From NCBI GenBank assembly GCA_947494305.1, contig CANLUL010000002.1:615727-679726 (forward strand): DNA of 64,000 nucleotides. Reading direction: 5' to 3'. Shown here piece after piece: positions 52,435-60,434 of this stretch (positions within the stretch are counted from its first letter, which is position 1; every line of letters begins with the position of its first letter). Made by a program: the position numbers and the translations under genes. Under the pieces are notes generated by a model that did not search any database, was not told where the DNA came from, and was given only the letters and a program-made list of their open reading frames with translations. This DNA comes from an uncultured Sphingomonadaceae bacterium (GTDB lineage: Bacteria; Pseudomonadota; Alphaproteobacteria; Sphingomonadales; Sphingomonadaceae).

Positions 52435-54512
52435 CGCTTGTTTTCGGTCATCCCCATTTGCCACAGAATAAATGCATATTCCTCTGCAATTTCCTCGATG
52501 CGGTTCCAGCGGCCCGATTTGCCGCCATGGCCAGCACCCATGTTGATTTTCATGAGCAGCATATTGTCATCGGTCTTGGTTGCACGTAGCTTCGCAGTCC
52601 ATTTGGCGGGTTCCCAATAGGTTACACGCGGGTCGTTGAGGCCCCCGGTAATCAGCATTGGTGGATAATTTTGGGCGCTCACCTGATCATAGGGAGAATA
52701 GCTGCGAATATATTCAAAGGCTGCTTTGTCGGTGATCGGATTACCCCATTCCGGCCATTCTCCCGGCGTTAGTGGTAGACTCTCATCCTGCATCGTATTG
52801 AGCACATCAACGAAGGGAACGTGCGCCACAACCGCTCCCCAGAGATCAGGATCGGAGTTGACGATGGCTCCCATTAGCTCCCCGCCGGCGGAGCCGCCCG
52901 ATGCGGTGACACGCCCTTTGCTGGTATATCCTTTCGCAATTAGTCCTTTTGCCACATCGACGAAATCGTTGAACGTGTTGATCCGCTGCATCAGCTTGCC
53001 TTGCAGATACCAATCGCGGCCTAGATCATCACCGCCACGGATATGCGCGATGGCATAGATGAGACCACGATCAACCAAAGAGAGCCTATTGGTTGAAAAG
53101 CTGGGCGGTACAGCATAGCCATATGCACCATAAGCATAGAGGTGTAGCGGCGCGCTTCCGTCGAGTTTTGTACCTTTTTTGTAGACAAGGCTGACGGGAA
53201 CCATCGCGCCATCGCGTGCCTTGATCGTCAATCGCTCGGTCGCATATTCACTGGCATCATAGCCAGAGGGGATTTCCTGCACCTTCAGCGTTTCCAAAAT
53301 ACCATTGGCCACGGTAAAGTCATAAACCGTATCGGGTGTAACCATCGATTCATATGAAAGCCGCAACTTGGTCACGTCATATTCGGGATTGTTGTCGAGG
53401 CCTGCATTATAGCTTGCTTCGGGGAATTTGACGCGACCCTTGATGGAACTATCGTAGGACCAGACATCCACCTGATCGAGGCCATTTTCACGGCCTTCGG
53501 TGACATAGAAATCTTTGAAGGTCGTCACACCGGTTAGATAAAACTCATCTGATCCGGCGATCAATGTCGTCCACTCGCCCGGATTGTCCAGTGAAGCGGT
53601 CGCCAGCCGAAAATTCACATGGTCGTCGTTGGTCAAAACATACAGCACATCGTCATGCTCTTCGATGGAATATTCCCGGCCTTTCTTGCGCGGAGAAATC
53701 AGGACCGGATCAGCTGTCGGATTATCGGTCGGTACCAGGCGTACCTCGCTGGTTTCATTGTCGCCGGTTGCGATAACAATATATTTCTCGGATTGGGTCA
53801 GGCCAATACCGACGGTGAAACCGTCCTGTTCTTCCTTGTACAGCTCGATATGGTCTTTCACATCGGTGCCTAGCACATGCAGCCGCGCATTGTCCGTTCG
53901 CCAGTTCTCGTTGGCTAATCCGTACAGCAATTTGGTTGAATCGGCCGACCAGACAAGGCTCGACAATGTGCCGGGGATAATATCCGGCAATTCGTCGCCG
54001 GTGCTCAGATCGCGAAAATGAACATCAAATCGCTCGGAGCCATTGTCGTCATAAGAATAAGCGAGAATCTTGCCGTTGGGAGAAACAGAAAAGGCACCGA
54101 GGCGAAAATAGTCCTTACCTTTCGCCAGTTCGTTTTCGTCGAGAATTCTAAGCGGTGACGCATTGTCAACCGGTGCCACGCGCTTGCGATACCAAATTTT
54201 ATACTGCGATCCTTCCTCAAATTCGGTCCAGTATATCCAATCACCATCTTTTTGTGGAACCGAGGATTCGTCTTCTTTGACCCGTGCTTTCATTTCTTCG
54301 AACAGTTCTTCGGTCAGACCTTTCTGATCCGCCATGTTTTGTTCAAACCAGTGATTTTCCTCTCTCAGATAATCGAGTATGTCTTCATCATCGACCTTCG
54401 GATAGCTCGGGTCCTTCAGCCAGTGGTAAGGATCATGTATCGTATAGCCGTGGCGATCGTAACTATGAGGGCGCTGTTCGGCGGTGGGCGCGCTGGTCAT
54501 CGGTTTGGTCAT
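52431..54512 (-). CDS. ptrB: oligopeptidase B (S9 family)
   Basis: A 693-residue S9A serine peptidase. The N-terminal propeller begins RHGYTIHDPYHWLKDPSYP. The catalytic domain has YGAYGYAVPPSFSTNRLSL, IAHIRGGDDLGRDWYLQGK, the nucleophile motif ASGGSAGGELMGAI, the Asp in ITGGLNDPRVTYWEPAKW and the His in MGAGHGGKSGRW. Cleaves short peptides after basic residues in the cytoplasm or periplasm; no signal peptide is visible. The thioesterase gene is coupled to its end. Confidence 0.94.
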   Translation of the reverse strand: MTKPMTSAPTAEQRPHSYDRHGYTIHDPYHWLKDPSYPKVDDEDILDYLREENHWFEQNMADQKGLTEELFEEMKARVKEDESSVPQKDGDWIYWTEFEEGSQYKIWYRKRVAPVDNASPLRILDENELAKGKDYFRLGAFSVSPNGKILAYSYDDNGSERFDVHFRDLSTGDELPDIIPGTLSSLVWSADSTKLLYGLANENWRTDNARLHVLGTDVKDHIELYKEEQDGFTVGIGLTQSEKYIVIATGDNETSEVRLVPTDNPTADPVLISPRKKGREYSIEEHDDVLYVLTNDDHVNFRLATASLDNPGEWTTLIAGSDEFYLTGVTTFKDFYVTEGRENGLDQVDVWSYDSSIKGRVKFPEASYNAGLDNNPEYDVTKLRLSYESMVTPDTVYDFTVANGILETLKVQEIPSGYDASEYATERLTIKARDGAMVPVSLVYKKGTKLDGSAPLHLYAYGAYGYAVPPSFSTNRLSLVDRGLIYAIAHIRGGDDLGRDWYLQGKLMQRINTFNDFVDVAKGLIAKGYTSKGRVTASGGSAGGELMGAIVNSDPDLWGAVVAHVPFVDVLNTMQDESLPLTPGEWPEWGNPITDKAAFEYIRSYSPYDQVSAQNYPPMLITGGLNDPRVTYWEPAKWTAKLRATKTDDNMLLMKINMGAGHGGKSGRWNRIEEIAEEYAFILWQMGMTENKR

Positions 54513-54688
54513 GGTGGTTTCTTTGGATTCTTTCTCTGCAAGAGAGGGCTAAGCGAGCAAGCTCGCAGCGAGATTTATGGAGCTATCGTGAATTTCAGAT
54601 AATTTCTCACACAGCAAATTATGTGGCGGAATCGCCGTGAAACACCTATGTGTTTGGCAACAAATATATTCAAGGAGTTTTGGTCCAG

Positions 54689-56473
54689 ATGTTGATGTCC
54701 ACTTACGAAGCACGACTCACGGCCCTGCGTGAGCAAATGGCCGAAGATGGTCTGGATGGGTTTGTCGTTCCCATTTGTGATGAACATATGAGTGAATATG
54801 TTGGCGATTATGCACAGCGTCTGGCTTGGCTTACGGGCTTTGGCGGATCAGCTGGATCCGCAGTAGTGTTAAAGGACAAGGCCGCAATTTTCGTCGATGG
54901 TCGCTATACCATTCAGGTGCGCGATCAGGTGGATGGCAATCTCTATGAATATGTCGGTACGGCCGATCAGAGTGTGATTGACTGGCTGGGCACCAATAGT
55001 CCCGAGGGTGCTTCTATCGGCTATGATGCATGGCTGCATACCCAGGACTGGGCCAAGTCAGCTTCTGCGAAACTACAAAAGGCTGGCGCAGCGCTGGTTG
55101 CAGTGAAATCCAATCCTATTGATGCTGTATGGGAAGATCAGCCAGAACCATCGCTCGAAAAACTCGATGTGCAACCGGATGAGTTTGCAGGAAAATCATC
55201 TGCCGAAAAACGTTTGGAAATTGCCGAATGGCTCAAAAAAGAAGGCCTGGATGCGACGGTAATCGCGGCCCTCGATTCCGTTGCATGGGCCTTTAACATT
55301 CGCGGGAAAGATATCTCCAACACGCCTGTCCCGCGGGGTTATGCCATTGTGAAATCAGACGGCAATGCCGATCTGTTTGTGGCACCTGAAAAGCTAACCG
55401 ACGAGGTGCGTGTGCATCTGGGCAATGAAGTTGGTCTGCGCAGCTATGATGAGTTTAGTGCCGCGCTTGCGGAATATAAGGACCAGAAAATCGGTGTTGA
55501 TCCGGAGCGTTCGGTTGCCGCAATTTTTGAGCAACTTGGTGATGCTGGTGCCACAATCGTCAAGAAACGCGATCCAACCATCCTGGCGAAAGCCATCAAG
55601 AATGATGCCGAGGTGAACGGCCACAAAGCGGCACAAGCCAGGGATGGAGCGGCACTAACCCGATTCCTTCACTGGTTCTCTGAAAATGCGTTACATGACC
55701 AGGACGAACTGTCAGTTGCGGCAAAACTCGCCGAGTTTCGCGGGCAGTCAGACAAATTAATGGATCTTTCATTCCGGACGATATCGGGGGCCGGACCAAA
55801 TGGTGCGCTGTGCCACTATAGCGTTAATGAGGAAACCAACCGTCCGATTGAAGATGGCACGCTCTATCTGGTCGACAGCGGCGGACAATATCGCGATGGG
55901 ACGACAGATGTCACCCGGACCATGGCCGTTGGTGCGCCGACCAAGGAAATGATCAAGCGGTATACGCAAGTGTTACAGGGGCATATCGCTCTAGCCAAAG
56001 CGGCGTTTCCGAAGGGTACAACCGGCGGGCAATTAGACATATTGGCACGGCAATATTTGTGGGCCGACGGCGTCGATTATGCACATGGCACGGGGCATGG
56101 TGTAGGCGCTTATCTTTCCGTCCATGAAGGACCCCAGCGTATTGCAGCCTTTGGTGGATTTAATGAACCGCTTGTCGCGGGCATGATCTGCTCCAACGAG
56201 CCGGGTTATTATAAAACCGATGCATTTGGTATCCGGATTGAAAACCTGATCCTCGTTGAAGAGCGGAATATTGAAGGAGCGGAGCAATCAATGCTCGGTT
56301 TTGAAACGCTCACATTTGCACCGCTGGATCGCCGCCTTATCGATGTTGCTATGCTTTCAGATGCGCAGCGACAGTGGGTTGATGATTATCACAGCAAAGT
56401 GCTCGATATCGTGGGGCCACAAATCGATGGCGATACGCTGGGCTGGCTCGAAGAGCAGTGTGCTGCGCTCTAA
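54689..56473 (+). CDS. Xaa-Pro aminopeptidase (M24B)
   Basis: A 594-residue protein of the large aminopeptidase P type. The N-terminal creatinase domains (YEARLTALREQMAEDGLDGFVVP, TGFGGSAGSAVVL, FVDGRYTIQ) precede the pita-bread catalytic domain. Its metal ligands are visible in LVDSGGQYRDGTTDVTRTM, HGTGHGVGAYLSVHEGP and SNEPGYYKTDAFGIRIENL. It removes an N-terminal residue before proline. The ATG at 54689 is chosen; a further in-frame ATG at 54695 and a longer start at 54650 exist. The thioesterase gene follows with no gap. Confidence 0.93.
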   Translation: MLMSTYEARLTALREQMAEDGLDGFVVPICDEHMSEYVGDYAQRLAWLTGFGGSAGSAVVLKDKAAIFVDGRYTIQVRDQVDGNLYEYVGTADQSVIDWLGTNSPEGASIGYDAWLHTQDWAKSASAKLQKAGAALVAVKSNPIDAVWEDQPEPSLEKLDVQPDEFAGKSSAEKRLEIAEWLKKEGLDATVIAALDSVAWAFNIRGKDISNTPVPRGYAIVKSDGNADLFVAPEKLTDEVRVHLGNEVGLRSYDEFSAALAEYKDQKIGVDPERSVAAIFEQLGDAGATIVKKRDPTILAKAIKNDAEVNGHKAAQARDGAALTRFLHWFSENALHDQDELSVAAKLAEFRGQSDKLMDLSFRTISGAGPNGALCHYSVNEETNRPIEDGTLYLVDSGGQYRDGTTDVTRTMAVGAPTKEMIKRYTQVLQGHIALAKAAFPKGTTGGQLDILARQYLWADGVDYAHGTGHGVGAYLSVHEGPQRIAAFGGFNEPLVAGMICSNEPGYYKTDAFGIRIENLILVEERNIEGAEQSMLGFETLTFAPLDRRLIDVAMLSDAQRQWVDDYHSKVLDIVGPQIDGDTLGWLEEQCAAL

Positions 56474-56965
56474 ATGACCGACAATATACATCCCGGCGAG
56501 GGTTTTCGCTCATCCACACCGCTGCGCGTTCGGTACGCAGAATGTGATCTCCAAGGCATTGTTTTCAACGCCAATTATCTGGCCTTCGCCGATGTTGGCC
56601 TCACCGAATATTTGCGCGCGCTGATGGTACATGAAACGGGCAGTGGTGAGCGAGATATGTTGCATGGCTTTATCGGCATCTTTGGCGGGGATAACTGGGT
56701 GCGGCATGCTGATGTCGATTTCCGCGCACCGGCAAAAGCGGATGATCTTTTGGATATCGCCATTCGCATCATGCGGTTTGGCAAAACCAGCTACACTGCA
56801 TTATGCCATATCATGCGCGGCGATGAACTGCTCAATGCGGTCACGCTTACCTATGTCTGGTTTGATCCGGTAACCGAGGAGGTGTCTCCGGTGTCGCAAA
56901 AGTTCATTGATGCAGTTACGAAATATGAGTTGATTGCGCCGGAACGATCCGTCGTCTCCACATGA
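56474..56965 (+). CDS. acyl-CoA thioesterase, YbgC/FadM-like
   Basis: A 163-residue hot-dog protein whose ATG directly follows the stop of the aminopeptidase gene (TAAATG). RVRYAECDLQGIVFNANYLAFADVGLTEYLR carries the catalytic Asp of the YbgC/FadM group. VDFRAPAKADDLLDIAIRIMRFGKTSYT is typical of the core strands. Probably a housekeeping acyl-CoA thioesterase. It is a different subfamily from the one at 52039-52434. Confidence 0.88.
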   Translation: MTDNIHPGEGFRSSTPLRVRYAECDLQGIVFNANYLAFADVGLTEYLRALMVHETGSGERDMLHGFIGIFGGDNWVRHADVDFRAPAKADDLLDIAIRIMRFGKTSYTALCHIMRGDELLNAVTLTYVWFDPVTEEVSPVSQKFIDAVTKYELIAPERSVVST

Positions 56966-56970
56966 TCTCT

Positions 56971-57114
56971 CTACTTTTCGCCTGAATCTCTCGGCGTTGT
57001 TGCTTTGGATTGGGCTTTGCGCCGCCGAAGGTTGGCGCGCAGTTGCTCTGCAAGTCGCTCCGCCTTCTCTGCTTCCTTGCGCTGTTTTTCCGATTTGGGC
57101 TGTGGTTTGGGCAT
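56971..57114 (-). CDS. small basic hypothetical protein
   Basis: A 47-residue, highly charged protein (KSEKQRKEAEKAERLAEQLR, then NLRRRKAQSKA). Proteins of this length and composition recur in alphaproteobacteria and are annotated as hypothetical. The start is the internal ATG 57114, because the upstream 20 residues from ATG 57174 look unlike the family. It lies 5 bp from the convergent thioesterase gene and 133 bp before tRNA-Thr. Function unknown. Confidence 0.5.
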   Translation of the reverse strand: MPKPQPKSEKQRKEAEKAERLAEQLRANLRRRKAQSKATTPRDSGEK

Positions 57115-57247
57115 CTCGACCAACTGCCATCCGGCTCCAAAAAATGCAACTGCGCTTGACAAGATGGTAACCATTTGGTCTTAGGCGCGCGGACTGGAGT
57201 TATGCGCCGCTATAGGCCGCGATTATTAACAACTCCAAAAATGGAAC

Positions 57248-57322
57248 GCTGCTGTAGCTCAGTGGTAGAGCGCGTCATTGGTAATGACGAGGTCGAGAGT
57301 TCAATTCTCTCTAGCAGCACCA
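57248..57322 (+). tRNA. tRNA-Thr (GGT anticodon)
   Basis: Full cloverleaf: acceptor GCTGCTG pairing with TAGCAGC (one G-U), D-arm GTAGCTCAGTGGTAGAGC, anticodon arm GTCATTGGTAATGAC with GGT, T-arm GAGAGTTCAATTCTCTC, discriminator A, encoded CCA. It marks the left edge of the serine-recombinase module that follows, a usual place for integrated elements. Confidence 0.96.
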
Positions 57323-57533
57323 TTTTTCTTTCAGGTTTCAGGCGTCTCCTAGAACGTTGGTGATTAACGTAAATAGTCCTTAAGTTTCAGAAGCTTAGCC
57401 ACTATCGTTTGAGCGTACCCTGATCCAGAGACCATTTGTCACCCGCTATATCGCTGCAAATAGCTGGTTTATCTCCATGCCCCGAAACGTGGATCCCAGA
57501 TGCACTATTAGGATGTGAGTGATTTCGGCTCTA
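57323..57533. other. gene-free segment between tRNA-Thr and the serine recombinase gene
   Basis: 211 bp with no credible coding sequence. Short open stretches exist in all frames but none has a start or a recognised motif. It would hold the attachment junction if the recombinase module is integrated here. I could not find a copy of the tRNA 3' end near the other side of the module (60265-60434). Confidence 0.35.
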
Positions 57534-59150
57534 TTAGAACCCAAATAGGGTGTGCTGCTCTTCCCAATCGAGAGGGATGTTTCCAGCGCGCAAAAAGCGT
57601 CTACCGGTTAGATTGACAGGTTGTGTACCCTGGATGATAGCTTTGATTATGTCAGGCGCCAGGAAACTCAGCCTAGCAAGCTTGTTCAAATGCCTCTGGG
57701 AATAATCTGATACTAGCGGCGATGCTATGCCGTCGACCAAATAGTCTCGTGCTGCAAATGCATTTACAACTAACCTTAGCAACACTGGATCCGGTTCGTG
57801 TTTGGCGGGACCGCCGTCAGGTGCCATCGCCAATCGCAGGTCTGACCCTTTGCTAACCAGTTTCGCTTTGACTGAGATTATGATTGGCTCCTGCTGGTCG
57901 GCCAAACTCAAACTGATCTTCACTGCTTCGTCGCTCAGTTGAACCTTTGCCTTTTGCGCTAGCAGGAACTTTCGTTGATCAAGCATGCTCATAGATGGAA
58001 GAGCTTCCGCAGCTTTCCCGTGTTGAGTGAGTGACTTTTGACCCTGCGATCTACTGGTCACCTCGTCCATCAGTTTAGACACCAAGTCTCCGGCAATGGC
58101 TTTGATAACCGTGGTCTCCAATTCGCCAGCTGGCAAGTGCCAAGCCGATGTTTTGTCCTCCAATGGCTTGAGACGCGTGGAATAATATCGATAGCATTTC
58201 GACCCTTTGTTCGCCTGGGTGGGTGACATCGGCCGTCCATCAGGATCTGAAATCATGCCAGTAAGCAGGCTGGGATTGCGTGTTCTTTTTCCAAGTGATT
58301 TGTCCCGGCGATTGCGTTTGAAGATTGCCTGTACTTCATCGAACAACTCTGTATCGATAATCGCTTCATGCTCACCCTCGTAGACTCTGCCTTTGTGACG
58401 GATTTTTCCGATATAGATTGGATTGTGCAACATCAATGTCAGCGCACCTGTACTGATGTGATTACCTCCCAGAATTTTCCCACTAGTCATTAAGCGCTTG
58501 CGCGTTCTGAAGTCGCGTGCGGCAAGATCATCAACGAGTTTGGGAACAGATTTGAGTTTAATGTACCGCTTGAAGATATAGCGGACCTCTTCAACTTCAT
58601 CTTCTCGGATCAACAATTTCCGATCTTCAACTTTGAACCCATGTGGGATAGCGCCACCCATCCACATGCCTTTCTTCTTGGAAGCCGCTATTTTGTCGCG
58701 GATGCGTTCGCCGGTGACCTCGCGTTCAAACTGTGCGAATGAGAGAAGCACGTTCAATGTCAATCTTCCCATGCTGGTTGTGGTGTTGAACGACTGGGTA
58801 ACGCTGACAAATGACGCGTCATTTTCATCCAGTATCTCAACAATCTTCGCAAAGTCCGCCAGCGCACGGGTTAGGCGATCAACTTTATAGACGACAATAA
58901 TATCGATTTTTCCTGCTTTCACATCGTCGAGCATTTGGACAAGGGCAGGGCGCTGCATATTCCCGCCAGACCAACCGCCGTCATCATAAAGCTCAGGAAC
59001 AGCTTCCCAGCCTTCGCTGGCTTGGCTCATGATGTAGGACGAGCAAGATTCTCGTTGGGCATCGAGGCTGTTGAAGTCCTGCTCCAACCCATCTTCGGTG
59101 GATTTACGAGTATAAATTGCACACCGCTTGCGTTTAGCGCGCTCAGTCAT
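57534..59150 (-). CDS. large serine recombinase
   Basis: A 538-residue site-specific recombinase. The resolvase catalytic domain is about residues 9-160, with nucleophile S17 in CAIYTRKSTEDGLEQ, YKVDRLTRALADF and FAQFEREVTGERIRDKIA. A recombinase domain follows at about 185-290 (GFKVEDRKLLIREDEVEEVR, ALTLMLHNPIYIGKIRHKGR). The usual zinc-ribbon position has no Cys pairs (LTGMISDPDGRPMS). A helical C-terminal region ends it. The start is ATG 59150, overlapping the DUF2924 stop by 8 bp. This DUF3489-DUF2924-recombinase set is seen on islands and prophages of alphaproteobacteria. Confidence 0.93.
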   Translation of the reverse strand: MTERAKRKRCAIYTRKSTEDGLEQDFNSLDAQRESCSSYIMSQASEGWEAVPELYDDGGWSGGNMQRPALVQMLDDVKAGKIDIIVVYKVDRLTRALADFAKIVEILDENDASFVSVTQSFNTTTSMGRLTLNVLLSFAQFEREVTGERIRDKIAASKKKGMWMGGAIPHGFKVEDRKLLIREDEVEEVRYIFKRYIKLKSVPKLVDDLAARDFRTRKRLMTSGKILGGNHISTGALTLMLHNPIYIGKIRHKGRVYEGEHEAIIDTELFDEVQAIFKRNRRDKSLGKRTRNPSLLTGMISDPDGRPMSPTQANKGSKCYRYYSTRLKPLEDKTSAWHLPAGELETTVIKAIAGDLVSKLMDEVTSRSQGQKSLTQHGKAAEALPSMSMLDQRKFLLAQKAKVQLSDEAVKISLSLADQQEPIIISVKAKLVSKGSDLRLAMAPDGGPAKHEPDPVLLRLVVNAFAARDYLVDGIASPLVSDYSQRHLNKLARLSFLAPDIIKAIIQGTQPVNLTGRRFLRAGNIPLDWEEQHTLFGF

Positions 59151-59601
59151 TGGCGGGCACCTTCGGTTTGTATCCACTTCGTTTCTTCAATCCGAAGAAG
59201 CGAGGACCAGACCAATGAGCTCCTGTGATCTCGCGAGCGATATGGCTGAGGCTTGCGTAATGTCGGCCTTCAAACTCAAAGCCATCATCACAAACAAGCA
59301 CGTGGTAGCTTTTACCATTCCATGACCGCACAAGCCGCGTTCCTGTCTTGAGCGAAATTGCATGCATGGGACCAGCTTTGCCTGTTCGTTCGACCCGTTT
59401 GCGAAGCCGCTCGATCTCGCGCTTTGTGGCACCCGTCATACTGCCATGGACACGTTCCTGCAGCCGGTTGGCGATGCCGCGTCGGAGCAGGTCCGGTCCA
59501 ATGTCCGGAGCAGGCGACTTAAAGGTATCCCGCCAGGCAGACCGCAATTGGGCAGGAGGCATGGCCATTAGCTCTGCCAATCGATTGTCTACCGCACTCA
59601 T
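59143..59601 (-). CDS. DUF2924 protein
   Basis: A 152-residue basic protein. The DUF2924 pattern is clear: LRSAWRDTFKSPAPDIGPDLLRRGIANRLQE, TGTRLVRSWNGKSYHVLVCDDGFEFEGRHY and LSHIAREITGAHWSGPRFFGL. The family is found next to serine recombinases of the type encoded downstream; a DNA-binding helper role is often assumed but not shown. ATG overlaps the DUF3489 stop (ATGA), so the three genes are translationally coupled. Confidence 0.88.
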   Translation of the reverse strand: MSAVDNRLAELMAMPPAQLRSAWRDTFKSPAPDIGPDLLRRGIANRLQERVHGSMTGATKREIERLRKRVERTGKAGPMHAISLKTGTRLVRSWNGKSYHVLVCDDGFEFEGRHYASLSHIAREITGAHWSGPRFFGLKKRSGYKPKVPAND

Positions 59602-59840
59602 GCTGCACCTTTTGGCTCTTTATCGCTTGGGTTTTGTGTGATGCGATAGGCGGTGGCGTCATCACCGCGCTGTTCGCGTACAAGCGCACAGCCCTTCTTG
59701 CGCAGGCCTGTCAGAAATGCACGGACGCTATTTTGCTGCCATTCCGTTGCTTTGCATATCTCGTCGAGAGTAGCGCCTTTGGATCGTGATAGCAGCGCAA
59801 TGACTTTTGCTGACTTGGTTTGAGGTTTTGTGTTTGCCAT
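59598..59840 (-). CDS. DUF3489 winged-helix-like protein
   Basis: An 80-residue protein with ATG 59840 and GGAGA 6 nt upstream. The family pattern is visible in AKVIALLSRSKGATLDEICKATEWQQNSVRAFLTGLRKKG and DATAYRI, which looks like a small winged helix. Together with DUF2924 and the serine recombinase it forms a three-gene operon. It is probably a DNA-binding regulator or accessory factor of the recombinase; this is inference from context. Confidence 0.85.
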   Translation of the reverse strand: MANTKPQTKSAKVIALLSRSKGATLDEICKATEWQQNSVRAFLTGLRKKGCALVREQRGDDATAYRITQNPSDKEPKGAA

Positions 59841-59928
59841 CTTGTGTCTCCAGCTTGGCGCTGGCGAATCCAGCGCTTCCACTGACGCTGGGCCGCAGAT
59901 CGCTTGTGAGGCGGGCGGCTCGTCGCAA

Positions 59929-60264
59929 ATGATGTTTGCGACACCAACAGCAATGCTCGAACAAACACTGAAGTCCAGTCGTTTATATTCACAAATGCAA
60001 AAGCTGCATGTGGACTTCCATGCCAAGTCGAGCATAGGTTCTGACATGGCATTCACAGATGACGAAATTGATCCGATCAAGGTGCGAACTGGATTGTTTG
60101 CGCTTATCACAGCAAGGCTCGAAGATGTACATGAAGTCGGCGTGAAGGGTCAGGCCACCAAGATCGGCAATCAAAATATTGGCGATTTGATTGTTGATCT
60201 GCGTTCGATGCTCGATGAAATCGATATTCAAATTGATGCGATCGATTTGTTGCATGATCTCTAG
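59929..60264 (+). CDS. hypothetical protein, divergent from the recombinase operon
   Basis: A 111-residue acidic protein beginning MMFATPTAMLEQTLKSSRLY, divergent from the DUF3489 gene by 88 bp. It looks helical, with no recognised motif (ITARLEDVHEVGVKGQATKI, DLRSMLDEIDIQIDAIDLLH). No good Shine-Dalgarno is seen; an upstream GTG at 59830 is in frame but would overlap the DUF3489 start. It may belong to the same mobile module. Function unknown. Confidence 0.5.
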   Translation: MMFATPTAMLEQTLKSSRLYSQMQKLHVDFHAKSSIGSDMAFTDDEIDPIKVRTGLFALITARLEDVHEVGVKGQATKIGNQNIGDLIVDLRSMLDEIDIQIDAIDLLHDL

Positions 60265-60434
60265 TGACAGTTTGCCGATCTGCGGCTTTCTAATCAACTG
60301 CTGTCACTTTGCCTCGGGTCCGGAACTGGGCCGATTGTAGAATGTCTGGTTCTACCAGCTTTGGGCGGATTGTCCGGTTTTGACGCTTTGGATGCAAAAG
60401 CAGACTCCGCTAAACCCGTGATCGAATATAATTG

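Noticed and set aside
57534-60264. Prophage
   Set aside because: Only the recombinase trio and one unknown gene are present; no capsid, tail, terminase or lysis gene.
60337-60355. GTAGAA...TTCTAC inverted repeat in the gap right of the recombinase module
   Set aside because: 6-bp arms with no T-run and no matching copy on the left side, so neither a terminator nor an att site can be supported.
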